64,000 bases of DNA, taken from NCBI GenBank assembly GCA_913060675.1, contig CAJXUS010000005.1:60030-124029 (forward strand), written 5' to 3'. The stretch is from an uncultured Rhodospirillales bacterium. Its GTDB lineage: Bacteria > Pseudomonadota > Alphaproteobacteria > Kiloniellales > Kiloniellaceae. The notes under the pieces were generated by a model. The model did not search any database and was not told the origin of the DNA. It worked only from the letters and a program-made list of their open reading frames with translations. How positions within the stretch are numbered: position 1 is the first letter of the stretch; the number at the start of each line of letters is the position of its first letter. Positions 36,728-45,199 of this stretch are shown one piece after another. Both the position numbers and the translations under genes were made by a program.

Positions 36728-37687
36728 ATGTCTGCAAAACAGATTTTGTTCCCACTTATTGGCGGAGCGGCCCTACTTGGTGCAGCCTACGTTGGATTTA
36801 CCTACGGGCAGCAAGGGGGAACTCTTCCCTTCCTAGGCGGCGCTACAATATCTGAAGCTCCTAGTGATACCCCTGCCGCTGATGATCCCGTGATGGCCCG
36901 AGTTGGGGATGTCGAAATTCGTCGATCTGAAGTTGTGAAATTCGCGGAAAGTATTCCGAACATTCCGCAGGCACAAATCGAACTGATTCTTCCTGAGCTG
37001 GTTGGACAGGTTGTCGACCTTAAGCTTATTTCTCAAAAAGCGGGTACTTCAGGCCTAGAGCAGGACCCAGAAGTGCTCAAACGCATAAATGATATAAAAG
37101 AGAGAATTCTTGTCGAAGTCTTTCTCAATCGCGCGCTTGAAGCCGAAATCACAGATGCAGCAGTTGAAAAAGCGTATCAGGATTATCTGTTAGAAAACCC
37201 AGCAGTTCGTGAAGTTTCTGCCCGTCATATTCTCGTGGAAGACGAAGAGACCGGAAAAGATCTGATCAAACAACTGGATGCGGGTGCCGATTTTGTGGTC
37301 TTGGCACAAGAACATTCAACTGGGCCAAGTGGCCCTGGTGGTGGGGATCTTGGTTTTTTCCGCGCAGAGCAAATGGTTAAATCATTTTCTGATGCCGCTT
37401 TTGCAATGAAACCTGGCGAGCATACAGCAACGCCTGTGCAGTCACAGTTTGGCTGGCATGTGATCAAGGTTGAAGACGAGCGTGATTCGGAACAACCAAC
37501 CAAAGAATCACTGGATGGACAACTTCGCGGTGAGCTTTCCAGAACAGCTTATCAGGCCATTGTTGATGGTCTGAAAAAAGGTGTGGAAATTGAAATTGTT
37601 GGTGCTGAAACTGAAGAAACTGTCCCAACAGAAGCGACTACAGAAGAAGCGACTACAGAAGAAGCTGACAAACCTGCCAGCGAATAA
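36728..37687 (+). CDS. Parvulin-type peptidylprolyl isomerase, 319 aa
   Basis: A membrane-anchor or signal segment (8-30: LFPLIGGAALLGAAYVGFTYG), a SurA-like N-terminal domain starting VMARVGDVEIRRSEVVKFAES, and a parvulin domain with SARHILVEDEETGKDL, HSTGPSGPGGGDLGFF and QFGWHVIKVEDERD. The C-terminal tail carries a short Ala-Thr-Thr-Glu-Glu repeat. AAGGAG lies nine bases before the ATG. Periplasmic folding factor by family. It is a paralogue of the gene just upstream. Confidence 0.92.
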   Translation: MSAKQILFPLIGGAALLGAAYVGFTYGQQGGTLPFLGGATISEAPSDTPAADDPVMARVGDVEIRRSEVVKFAESIPNIPQAQIELILPELVGQVVDLKLISQKAGTSGLEQDPEVLKRINDIKERILVEVFLNRALEAEITDAAVEKAYQDYLLENPAVREVSARHILVEDEETGKDLIKQLDAGADFVVLAQEHSTGPSGPGGGDLGFFRAEQMVKSFSDAAFAMKPGEHTATPVQSQFGWHVIKVEDERDSEQPTKESLDGQLRGELSRTAYQAIVDGLKKGVEIEIVGAETEETVPTEATTEEATTEEADKPASE

Positions 37688-37691
37688 TAAC

Positions 37692-37724
37692 AAAAAAGCC
37701 CGGATTTTAAGCCGGGCCTTTTTT
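37692..37724 (+). terminator. Rho-independent terminator after the PPIase gene
   Basis: Stem GCCCGG / CCGGGC, extended by A-T pairs, with a 7-8-nt loop and TTTTTT, directly behind the tandem stop codons. Confidence 0.9.
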
Positions 37725-37774
37725 GTCTCCGGATAAACCTACCCGGATGTCTTATTTGATTTGAGGATGATGCA

Positions 37775-39007
37775 ATGGAGCTTCAAAAATCTCCACTCGC
37801 ACCTGCGAGCTTTCCCGACATGCCAACCGTTGACGGAGTTCAACTTTCAACCCGTGCCTGCGGAATCAAATACCAGGGACGCACGGACGTTCTCTTAATG
37901 GCGTTTGATGAAGGTTCAACAATAGGGGGCGTTCTGACGAAGTCTTTGACGCGCTCTGCCCCTGTTGAATGTTGTCAGCAGCACCTCAAATTTGGTCAAG
38001 TTCGTGCGATCGTTGTGAACTCCGGTAATGCCAATGCCTTTACCGGACGGCTTGGTAGCGAATCAGTCTCTCGTACCGTTGAAGCAACGGCGACTGAACT
38101 TGGATGTACGAAAGAGAGTGTATTCATTGCATCAACGGGTGTAATCGGTGAGCCTCTGCCGGATGAGCGCCTGACTTCGGCTTTGGGGGATCTCAAATCT
38201 GATTTATCTCCAGATAGTTGGAAAGCCGCTGCCGAAGCGATCATGACAACCGATACCTTTGCTAAAGGGGCAACTGTTACGACCCAGATCGATGGCAAGA
38301 CCGTAACGATTAATGGTATTGCTAAAGGTTCTGGAATGATCGCACCGGACATGGCGACGATGCTGAGTTTCGTTGCAACGGATGCTGCTCTTTCTTCTGC
38401 TGCGGTTCAATCCCTGATCTCGCTTGGCTCAGATCTGTCTTTCAATGCGATCACTGTGGATAGTGATACTTCTACCAGTGACACTGTTCTTCTTTGTGCT
38501 ACTGGGAAAGCTGGGAATTCGATCTATCAAGATATCAATGCCCCTGAATTGGCTGATTTTGTATCGGCGTTGAATGGCCTTCTCAAAGATCTCGCCCACC
38601 AAGTTGTCCGTGATGGCGAGGGCGCAAGTAAGTTTGTAAGTATTTCGGTTTCTGGTGCAGAAAGTGATACCGCAGCTAGAAAGATTGGCCTGGCTATTGC
38701 GAATTCTCCTTTGGTTAAAACCGCTGTTGCTGGAGAAGATGCTAATTGGGGGCGTGTTGTTATGGCGGTTGGGAAGTCTGGCGAATACGCTGATCGGGAT
38801 AAGTTGTCGATTGCCATGGGCGGCGTTACGATCGCAAAAGATGGTCAAAGGGTCGATGGATTTGACGAAGGCCCCGTTGCTGAACACATGAAGGGACAAG
38901 ATATTGAAATTTCAGTTGATGTCGGTGTCGGTTCAGGAAACGCGACGGTTTGGACTTGTGATCTGACCCATGGTTACATTGAAATTAATGCAGACTACCG
39001 TAGTTAA
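37775..39007 (+). CDS. argJ: Bifunctional ornithine acetyltransferase / N-acetylglutamate synthase
   Basis: 410 residues. The autocleavage site is GMIAPDMATMLSF with the nucleophile T195; GIAKGSGMIAPDMATM splits the alpha and beta chains. VNSGNANAFTG, TGVIGEPLP and the C-terminal DLTHGYIEINADYRS are typical. ArgJ transfers acetyl from N-acetylornithine to glutamate in the cyclic arginine pathway. It is followed by mutT (29 bp), as is usual in Alphaproteobacteria. Confidence 0.97.
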   Translation: MELQKSPLAPASFPDMPTVDGVQLSTRACGIKYQGRTDVLLMAFDEGSTIGGVLTKSLTRSAPVECCQQHLKFGQVRAIVVNSGNANAFTGRLGSESVSRTVEATATELGCTKESVFIASTGVIGEPLPDERLTSALGDLKSDLSPDSWKAAAEAIMTTDTFAKGATVTTQIDGKTVTINGIAKGSGMIAPDMATMLSFVATDAALSSAAVQSLISLGSDLSFNAITVDSDTSTSDTVLLCATGKAGNSIYQDINAPELADFVSALNGLLKDLAHQVVRDGEGASKFVSISVSGAESDTAARKIGLAIANSPLVKTAVAGEDANWGRVVMAVGKSGEYADRDKLSIAMGGVTIAKDGQRVDGFDEGPVAEHMKGQDIEISVDVGVGSGNATVWTCDLTHGYIEINADYRS

Positions 39008-39036
39008 TTAGTAAAAGTTAGTTAGAGAAATTAGTT

Positions 39037-39495
39037 ATGAGTTCATCCGAAGAAGATATGGGATGTTGGGCTGCTGAAAAGAGAACTACCGCAGCTAAAC
39101 CTATCTTATTGGTCGCAGCAGCAGCTTTAGTCGATTCAGATGGGCGGGTATTGTTAGCCCAACGCCCTGAAGGCAAGTCTATGGCCGGGCTTTGGGAGTT
39201 TCCTGGTGGTAAAGTCGACGCAGGAGAAACACCGGAACAAGCTTTGGTTCGAGAGCTTAAAGAGGAACTCGGGATTGATACAAGGTCCAGTTGCCTTGCC
39301 CCAATAGCTTTCGCCTCGCATAGTTACGATGATTTTCACTTATTGATGCCCTTATTTGCCTGTCGGATATGGGAGGGAAACGTGACAGCTCTTGAGGGGC
39401 AAAAGTTTGCGTGGGTGCGGCCTGTGCGCCTTCGAGATTATGATATGCCTCCAGCAGATGAACCTCTGGTAGCATTGTTGCGAGATTTACTGTAA
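39037..39495 (+). CDS. mutT: Nudix hydrolase MutT (8-oxo-dGTP diphosphatase)
   Basis: 152 residues with a complete Nudix box G58-x5-E64-x7-R72-E-L-x-E-E-x-G-I80 (GKVDAGETPEQALVRELKEE). LLAQRPEGKSMAGLWEFPGGK before it is typical for MutT, which removes 8-oxo-dGTP from the nucleotide pool. The C-terminal FAWVRPVRLRDYDMPPADEPL fits too. The first 20 residues are extra to the family core. Close behind argJ, probably co-transcribed. Confidence 0.92.
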   Translation: MSSSEEDMGCWAAEKRTTAAKPILLVAAAALVDSDGRVLLAQRPEGKSMAGLWEFPGGKVDAGETPEQALVRELKEELGIDTRSSCLAPIAFASHSYDDFHLLMPLFACRIWEGNVTALEGQKFAWVRPVRLRDYDMPPADEPLVALLRDLL

Positions 39496-39616
39496 AATAA
39501 TTTTCAGAGGGTTTTCTAATTCATGCCAATTGGTAACACCAGAATTTGGGATGAATATTTTAAACGACTTAAATCAGGGGTGTTTTCGGGTTCGCAGCTG
39601 AGAACATAGAGAATGA

Positions 39617-39886
39617 ATGTCCACACTGGTTAATAGAAATATCACCCTAAAAGGGAGGCGCACATCTCTGCGCCTTGAACCAGATATGTGGGAAGCTCTC
39701 TTTGAAATATGCGTACGTGAAGATTGTCATATAAGTAACCTTTGTACGACCATAGATGATGTCAAAGAAGGATCTTCTCTGACGGCCGCGATAAGAGTTT
39801 TTATCCTTATTTATTTCCGCAATGCAGCTTCTGCTACTGGTTACGAGCAAACTTCTCAGCCCGTTTTGGTGGGCGAAGCCGTTTAG
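39617..39886 (+). CDS. Ribbon-helix-helix domain protein, second copy
   Basis: 89 residues. NRNITLKGRRTSLRLEPDMWEALFEICVRE and SSLTAAIRVFILIYFRNA align well with the protein at 3872-4234: the same GRRTSLRLEP strand and SLTAAIRVF helix. A putative small DNA-binding protein of the RHH_4 family. It is about 120 bp behind mutT and convergent with the methyltransferase gene. Target unknown. Confidence 0.8.
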   Translation: MSTLVNRNITLKGRRTSLRLEPDMWEALFEICVREDCHISNLCTTIDDVKEGSSLTAAIRVFILIYFRNAASATGYEQTSQPVLVGEAV

Positions 39887-39887
39887 G

Positions 39888-39930
39888 CTAAAGTGTATTG
39901 ATACACAAATAGCTTTAGTTTATTTTTGTT
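39888..39930 (+). terminator. Bidirectional terminator-like hairpin
   Basis: Outer stem CTAAAG / CTTTAG and inner palindrome TGTAT-TG-ATACA, followed by TTTATTTTTG on the plus strand. It lies between the convergent RHH and methyltransferase genes and includes the methyltransferase stop codon. Confidence 0.55.
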
Positions 39931-40814
39931 TCATCGGTCTCTAAAAAGTCAGCTAATCGGCTTGTTGCAGTTCCTGGTCTTAGAGGTTGTTGCTGGGATT
40001 CGTGTGGTGCCCAGCCTGCGAGATAGATGATGTCAAAGGTTGCGGTTATGCGACCTTCTTCATCCTGAAATTTATCCTGATAAATTTGAGCCGCTTTTAA
40101 AAGAGTTTCCCTCCGGGTGAAGGTTTTTCTCCGGTTGTGGACCGCGTTTGTCTCTCCCATTCCCCTGAGTTCTTTCATAAGCTCAAAGGCAGAAGCATAG
40201 CTCACTTCTATGCGATCATAATCAGCAACAGGAAGAGCAAACCCAGCGCGCTGTAAGAGGGCACCAGCATCACGAACATCAATGAGAGGTGAAACTCTGG
40301 GGCTTACACCGTCTTCAACTTCCATTTCAGCTTCCATAAGAGCGGATCTAAGTTCTTTAAGGGTATCCCCTCCAAGCATCGCAGATAAAAAGAGGCCATT
40401 CGGTTTCAGGCAGCGGTTGGCTTGCAATAATGTCCCGGGAAGATCATTGACCCAATGAAGACAAAGGTTACTGATTATCAAATCGTAACTCTGCGGTTCG
40501 AAAGGTAAAATTTCCTCAAGAACCTCAATAGAATTATTTTCTGTGTCAGAGACTTTTTCTTGTTGGGAACGGCCTCTGAACTGGGAGGATGAAAACTGTT
40601 CTATCCCACCCCGCGGGCCGAGAACTTCAGTAAGTATGTTGTGGTTTGACCCCAAGTTTAGAGCTTGGGGGAAGTTTCGAGCGATGTCCAACAGACGATC
40701 TCCAAGGCGATCGGCGACTTCCTTGAGAAGAAAGTCGTGTTTGCTCAAGCCCGTTTGTGCGCGATGGCGGTGCAGATCGACAGAGTTGTGATCAAAGATA
40801 TAAATATCGGTCAT
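39915..40814 (-). CDS. SAM-dependent methyltransferase (BioC/NDUFAF5-like)
   Basis: 299 residues. LNLGSNHNILTEVL takes the place of the usual glycine-rich SAM motif I, and YDLIISNLCLHWVNDLPGTLLQANRCLKPNGLFLSAMLGGDTLKELR is the methyltransferase_11 core. It resembles the NDUFAF5/BioC-like proteins encoded opposite comF in Alphaproteobacteria. The region between motif I and motif II is longer than usual, with a Gln/Ser-rich insert (about 73-95). The substrate is unknown. Confidence 0.82.
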   Translation of the reverse strand: MTDIYIFDHNSVDLHRHRAQTGLSKHDFLLKEVADRLGDRLLDIARNFPQALNLGSNHNILTEVLGPRGGIEQFSSSQFRGRSQQEKVSDTENNSIEVLEEILPFEPQSYDLIISNLCLHWVNDLPGTLLQANRCLKPNGLFLSAMLGGDTLKELRSALMEAEMEVEDGVSPRVSPLIDVRDAGALLQRAGFALPVADYDRIEVSYASAFELMKELRGMGETNAVHNRRKTFTRRETLLKAAQIYQDKFQDEEGRITATFDIIYLAGWAPHESQQQPLRPGTATSRLADFLETDETKIN

Positions 40815-40988
40815 CGAAAATTTTCTCGAAACGATTAGGGAGTTTTCTGGTTATAGCAGGTTGCTTTTCTATGACCAGAGTAATTGCCATGTTCTTTTTT
40901 TATAGGCTCTTTTAATAGGTCTCTTTTAATCGTGCGAAATATAGTTATAAACTTTGCGCGATAGAATAATGTTCATTAAATTCACCTA

Positions 40989-41741
40989 ATGGTAGATGTT
41001 TTGAAGGCTGTTTCTGTTCTCCTCTCGGGTGCCGTTGATTATGTCCTTCCTCCTATATGTGGAAGCTGTCGTGAGCCGGTCGTAAACAGTAACGGAATTT
41101 GTGGGAAATGCTGGGCAGACTTAACGTTTATATCTGACCCTTGTTGTGTTTGTTGCGGTTATCCATTCGATTTATCTGTCGAAGCGGGTGCTTTTTGCGG
41201 AGAGTGTCTAAAAGCCCCTAAATCATTTGATCGTTGCCGTGCGGCTTTGTCTTATGATGATAAGAGCAGGGATATGATCATTGGATTTAAACACTCTGAC
41301 AGAACTTATCTGGTGCAACTTTTTACGAAGTGGTTATCGCTTGCCGGAAAAGAGATAATTGCGGATGCAGATTTTATAACTCCGATTCCGCTTCACCCAA
41401 AAAGATTATTAACCCGGAGATATAACCAATCGGGTCTTTTGGCGCAGGAAATTGCTAAAAAGCATACTAAAAATTATGTGCCCGATTTATTGCTAAGAAC
41501 AAAAAATACATCCTCACAAGGGCATCTCTCGCAAAGAGGGCGTTGGGATAATGTCAGAGCAGCATTTCAAATAAATCCAAAGTACAAGGAAATGATAAGA
41601 GGCAAAAAAATTGCTTTGATAGATGATGTTTACACAACAGGTGCAACATTAGAGGCTTGTAGCCGAACCCTTAAAAAAGAGGATGTTACAAGGATTGACG
41701 CCATCGTTCTGGCACGGGTTCTTAAAGAAGGTGGAAGTTAA
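40989..41741 (+). CDS. ComF family protein (phosphoribosyltransferase domain)
   Basis: 250 residues. Four Cys pairs form a zinc-ribbon-like N-terminus (CGSC, CGKC, CCVCC, CGEC), followed by a phosphoribosyltransferase-like domain with ITPIPLHPKRLLTRRYNQSGLLAQEIA and the PRPP motif IALIDDVYTTGATLEAC. ComF proteins are linked to DNA uptake in competent bacteria, but here the conserved position before grxC suggests a housekeeping role. The leading ATG has no strong ribosome binding site. Confidence 0.92.
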   Translation: MVDVLKAVSVLLSGAVDYVLPPICGSCREPVVNSNGICGKCWADLTFISDPCCVCCGYPFDLSVEAGAFCGECLKAPKSFDRCRAALSYDDKSRDMIIGFKHSDRTYLVQLFTKWLSLAGKEIIADADFITPIPLHPKRLLTRRYNQSGLLAQEIAKKHTKNYVPDLLLRTKNTSSQGHLSQRGRWDNVRAAFQINPKYKEMIRGKKIALIDDVYTTGATLEACSRTLKKEDVTRIDAIVLARVLKEGGS

Positions 41742-41806
41742 GCAGATAAAAAAAACGTTACAAGCTCTGTACATTTTGAAAATATTCCCTAAATACTCCT
41801 TCTGAC

Positions 41807-41840
41807 AGGCAAGCAAAGTTGGGCTTGCCTCTATTTTCTT
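41807..41840 (+). terminator. Hairpin between comF and grxC
   Basis: A perfect 8-bp stem (AGGCAAGC / GCTTGCCT) with an 8-nt loop and a T-rich tail (CTATTTTCTT). It is 19 bp before the grxC start, so it may be the comF terminator or a grxC leader hairpin. Confidence 0.6.
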
Positions 41841-41858
41841 GGAAAGAGGATTGTTCGT

Positions 41859-42128
41859 ATGGCTGAGGTCGTTGTTTATTCAAGCATGCTGTGCCCTTAC
41901 TGCATTCGTGCAAAGAAGCTATTAAAAGCCAAAGGCATCGCGTTTGAAGAAATCGATGTAATGATGCAGCCGCGCCGCAAACCTGAAATGATGGAAAAAG
42001 CCGGTGGACGAACTTCTGTTCCTCAAATTTTTATTGATGGTGAGCATGTCGGCGGTTGTGATGAGCTGATGGCATTGGAAAGTGCTGGACACCTCGATGT
42101 TAGGCTTGAAGCAAGGAAAGCTTCTTGA
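41859..42128 (+). CDS. grxC: Glutaredoxin 3
   Basis: 89 residues with the dithiol active site CPYC (C12, C15), TSVPQIFIDGEHVGGCDEL (cis-Pro and glutathione-binding residues) and the typical thioredoxin-like fold. It reduces glutathione-mixed disulfides in the cytoplasm. GAGGA precedes the ATG. Its stop codon overlaps the TTG start of the next gene, so the two are translationally coupled. Confidence 0.95.
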   Translation: MAEVVVYSSMLCPYCIRAKKLLKAKGIAFEEIDVMMQPRRKPEMMEKAGGRTSVPQIFIDGEHVGGCDELMALESAGHLDVRLEARKAS

Positions 42129-42943
42129 GTAGTTTCCGGGCCGCTTGCGTCCAGCTAACGGCTGGAAGAGATGATGAAGTTTCCCTTGTTACGGCTTGTG
42201 ATCTAATTCGTCAGGCGCATGCGGGTGGAGCTGAATACGTTCAGACGCCTGAATGCACAACCATGATGGAACCAAACAAGCGCCTTACGCTTGAAAAAGC
42301 TTTGCCTGAAGAGGAGCATCCTTCGGTTAAGGCGTTCTCTGCACTGGCAGCCGAGCTTGGGATCTGGCTACACATTGGTTCTTTGATCGTTGGAACCGCA
42401 GAAAAACGAGCAGCTAATAGAGCGTTTTTGTTTGACCCTAAGGGTGAGATCAAAGCACGCTATGACAAGATCCACATGTTTGATGTTGAGATACCTGACG
42501 GACAATCGTATCAAGAATCCGCAACTTTCAGGCCTGGTGAAAAAGCGGTTGTTACAGACCTACCTTGGGTAAAGCTCGGTATGGCGATCTGTTACGATAT
42601 AAGGTTTCCTTATCTTTTCAGAGCTCAAGCCAAACAAGGTGCAGGTGTTTTAACAGCGCCTGCTGCCTTTACCAAGTTTACTGGTGAAGCTCATTGGCAC
42701 ACGTTGCTTAAGGCTCGTGCGATAGAGAACGGCTGCTTCGTCATTGCGGCGGGGCAATGTGGTGTACATGCCGAAGGGCGTGAAACCTATGGTCATTCTC
42801 TTATCATTGCTCCCTGGGGAGAAATCCTTGCAGATGGTGGCAGTGAGCCAGGAGTGATCTTTGCTGATATCGATCTGGAACGGGTCAAACAAGCACGTGA
42901 TATGGTGCCTTCAATCAATCACGACCGCGATTTTTCCTTCTAA
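42125..42943 (+). CDS. Carbon-nitrogen hydrolase (nitrilase superfamily)
   Basis: 272 residues from TTG 42125 (TTGA overlap with grxC). The catalytic triad is E43 (TPECTTMM), K115 (RYDKIHMFD) and C156 (AICYDIRFP), as in the Nit/omega-amidase branch. The C-terminal TYGHSLIIAPWGEILADGG is typical. The likely substrate is an amide such as deaminated glutathione or 2-oxoglutaramate; by family only. Its place behind grxC agrees with a glutathione-related repair role. Confidence 0.92.
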   Translation: MSSFRAACVQLTAGRDDEVSLVTACDLIRQAHAGGAEYVQTPECTTMMEPNKRLTLEKALPEEEHPSVKAFSALAAELGIWLHIGSLIVGTAEKRAANRAFLFDPKGEIKARYDKIHMFDVEIPDGQSYQESATFRPGEKAVVTDLPWVKLGMAICYDIRFPYLFRAQAKQGAGVLTAPAAFTKFTGEAHWHTLLKARAIENGCFVIAAGQCGVHAEGRETYGHSLIIAPWGEILADGGSEPGVIFADIDLERVKQARDMVPSINHDRDFSF

Positions 42944-43002
42944 TTTTTTGATTAAATAATCAAGTAGAGAAAGCCATTTTGTGAGTTTCTTTACTTGGTT
43001 CT

Positions 43003-43515
43003 TTATTCCAAACGTGTTGCGCAAATTCTTTGGATCGCAGCAGGTTTTGGATCACTAATTATTGTTTCCTCATAGGCAACTATATTGAGCTTTCCGTGAA
43101 AACTATTGAGAAGCTCTTGAGGACGCAGGAGAAAATTCGGATTGCTTGGTCGCCCAAAGCGCTCGTTTCCAGTCATGAAAGTCTCATAAATAAGAGTTCC
43201 TCCCGGACTTAATAGATCAGGCAATAGAGGCAATAGAGGGCGATAAAGGTAGTTGGTCACAATTACACCGCCATATTGTTTTCCCAGTAGGGGAAAGGCG
43301 CTGCCATCTTCTAAATCTGCAGCGATGATTTCTGCTCCAGGTAGGTTCTCTAGGTCGGCCAGGCTTTCTGTGTTTTTATCCAAGGCTGTCACATAGTGGC
43401 CCGTCATCAGAAATAAACGGGCATGTCGTCCTGAGCCGCAGGCTAAGTCCAAGACGTCAGACCCTTCAGGGATGTGTGACGCAAAACGGAGAACCCAAGG
43501 AGAAGGCGCTGTCAT
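43003..43515 (-). CDS. Class I SAM-dependent methyltransferase (170 aa)
   Basis: SAM motif I is SDVLDLACGSGRHARLF, followed by TALDKNTESLADLE and IIAADLEDGSAFPLLGKQYGGVIVTNYLYRP. A short single-domain methyltransferase similar to TehB-like proteins. It is convergent with the nitrilase gene. Substrate unknown. Confidence 0.8.
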   Translation of the reverse strand: MTAPSPWVLRFASHIPEGSDVLDLACGSGRHARLFLMTGHYVTALDKNTESLADLENLPGAEIIAADLEDGSAFPLLGKQYGGVIVTNYLYRPLLPLLPDLLSPGGTLIYETFMTGNERFGRPSNPNFLLRPQELLNSFHGKLNIVAYEETIISDPKPAAIQRICATRLE

Positions 43516-43685
43516 AATTCGTAACCCAACAAGTTAATGTATGATATCATTTGGTTACTCCTCTATAAGCCACAGGGCAACAATTTCTCTTCAGGGGCGG
43601 ACCCGAAGTCCAGCTTGACCAAAGGGGATCTCTCCGGCAATAAACTCTGGGTTATCATCGTCAGTATGTTTGAAACGGATACAGT

Positions 43686-44105
43686 ATGATTCTTTTCGAT
43701 TTGAAATGCGAAAACAATCACGTTTTTGAAGCTTGGTTTAAAGACAGTGAGGCTTTTAAAGGCCAATCGGAAAAGGGTATTGTTTCTTGCCCTAGCTGTG
43801 GCTCTACGTCTGTTAAAAAAGCTTTGATGGCCCCCAATGTCAGCCTAGCCAATAGCGATAAGAAAAAAGTCACAACGAGTGATTTGGCCAAAGTGCAGCA
43901 GTTGTTGAGTGAAGCGCAGAAAACGGTCGAAGACAATTTTGACTATGTCGGAAAAGATTTCGCCAAAGAAGCCCGCAAAATCCATTACGGCGAATCAGAA
44001 AAAAAGAACATCTATGGCGAAGCCAGTGAAAAAGATAGCAAGAGCTTGAAAGACGAGGGTATTGGCTTTAATCAGATTCCCTGGAAGCCGAAGGCTGACG
44101 CTTAA
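43686..44105 (+). CDS. DUF1178 family zinc-ribbon protein
   Basis: 139 residues. MILFDLKCENNHVFEAWF and SCPSCGSTSVKKALMAPNV give a zinc-ribbon-like set of Cys residues (C8, then CPSC); the C-terminal FAKEARKIHYGESEKKNIYGEAS and FNQIPWKPKADA segments are typical for DUF1178. It lies between methyltransferase genes, as in other Alphaproteobacteria. Function unknown. Its last codons belong to a tandem DNA repeat. Confidence 0.88.
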   Translation: MILFDLKCENNHVFEAWFKDSEAFKGQSEKGIVSCPSCGSTSVKKALMAPNVSLANSDKKKVTTSDLAKVQQLLSEAQKTVEDNFDYVGKDFAKEARKIHYGESEKKNIYGEASEKDSKSLKDEGIGFNQIPWKPKADA

Positions 44106-44150
44106 TAACCAAGCCGAAGGCTGACGCTTAATAACCAAGCCGAAGGCTGA
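44085..44150 (+). repeat. 26-bp tandem repeat over the DUF1178 stop codon
   Basis: A 26-bp unit (44085-44110) is repeated perfectly at 44111-44136 and partly at 44137-44150. It contains the last codons and stop of the DUF1178 gene, so the duplicate stop lies in the 3' UTR. Likely made by replication slippage. Confidence 0.9.
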
Positions 44151-44194
44151 GCCAAAAAACGGACTTTCCTTTTCTGGCGTGTGATTAAATCTAC

Positions 44195-44986
44195 CTAGTC
44201 AGTTTTTTCTGCGACCAGCATGTAATTCACATCAAGGTCTTTTGCGTCATGAAACCATTTGTCCAAAACAGGATTGTAGACGATACCCATCAAGTCTTTG
44301 GTCTCTAGTCCATTTCGACGCAAGACGTCGACGAACTCTGAAGGTCTCAGGAACTTCTTCCACTCATGCGTTCCCTTTGGAACCCAACGTAACAAATACT
44401 CTGCACCGATGATTGCCAGAAGATAGGATTTCTTCGTGCGATTTAAGGTCGATCCGAACATGACGCCTCCTGGTTTAACAAGAGCCGCACACGACGTGGT
44501 ATAGGCCTCGACATCGGCCACGTGTTCGATGACTTCCATGTTGATAACTGCGTCATACTGAGCCCCGGTCTCAACCAGGTCTTCAGCGGTCATATGACGG
44601 TAGTCCATAGTGAGGCCACAGTCTTCGGCGTGAAGTTGCGCTATTTCGATATTGCGGTGGGAGGCGTCGATACTGGTAACTTTCGCGCCAAGTCTGGTTA
44701 GCGGTTCGGAGAGGAGGCCGCCGCCACACCCAATATCAAGGATAGTCAGACCTTTAAGCGGATTAATTTGTTTTATATCTCGACCATGTCGCTTGGCGAG
44801 GTGGTCGCGGATATAGCTGATACGCACTGGATTGAGTTGATGTAGGGGCTTGAATTTGCCAAGAGGGTCCCACCATTCATCTGCCATAGCGGCAAATTTT
44901 GAAATCTCCTTAGGATCTACAGTGATACCTGCAGCGTCATCTTTAACAGGAGTTTGGTTTGGGGTTTTCTTGTTTTCTACCATCAT
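44195..44986 (-). CDS. ubiG: Ubiquinone biosynthesis O-methyltransferase UbiG
   Basis: 263 residues. Motif I is LDIGCGGGLLSEPLTRLGA (from residue 83); DEWWDPLGKFKPLHQLNPVR and INMEVIEHVADVEAY are typical of UbiG. It methylates the ring hydroxyl groups in ubiquinone synthesis at the membrane. Divergent from lysC, as commonly seen in this class. It begins with two consecutive Met codons; either could be used. Confidence 0.95.
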   Translation of the reverse strand: MMVENKKTPNQTPVKDDAAGITVDPKEISKFAAMADEWWDPLGKFKPLHQLNPVRISYIRDHLAKRHGRDIKQINPLKGLTILDIGCGGGLLSEPLTRLGAKVTSIDASHRNIEIAQLHAEDCGLTMDYRHMTAEDLVETGAQYDAVINMEVIEHVADVEAYTTSCAALVKPGGVMFGSTLNRTKKSYLLAIIGAEYLLRWVPKGTHEWKKFLRPSEFVDVLRRNGLETKDLMGIVYNPVLDKWFHDAKDLDVNYMLVAEKTD

Positions 44987-45199
44987 GATCCGGTGTGCTC
45001 GGGTATTTTACGTTTTAGGGTCACAGAGAGATATGTTTTACATTTTTCTCATGTGGAACTCGTCGTTTTTAGCATGCATTTGCTTGATTCGCCGTGCCGT
45101 GCAGAGTATGGATATGTCCAGCCTCTAGAGCAACCGTTTGAAGGCGGTTTTTCTTTGAGGTTTAACTAATTTTAGAATTTCCTCATAGGAAGAATCCCG

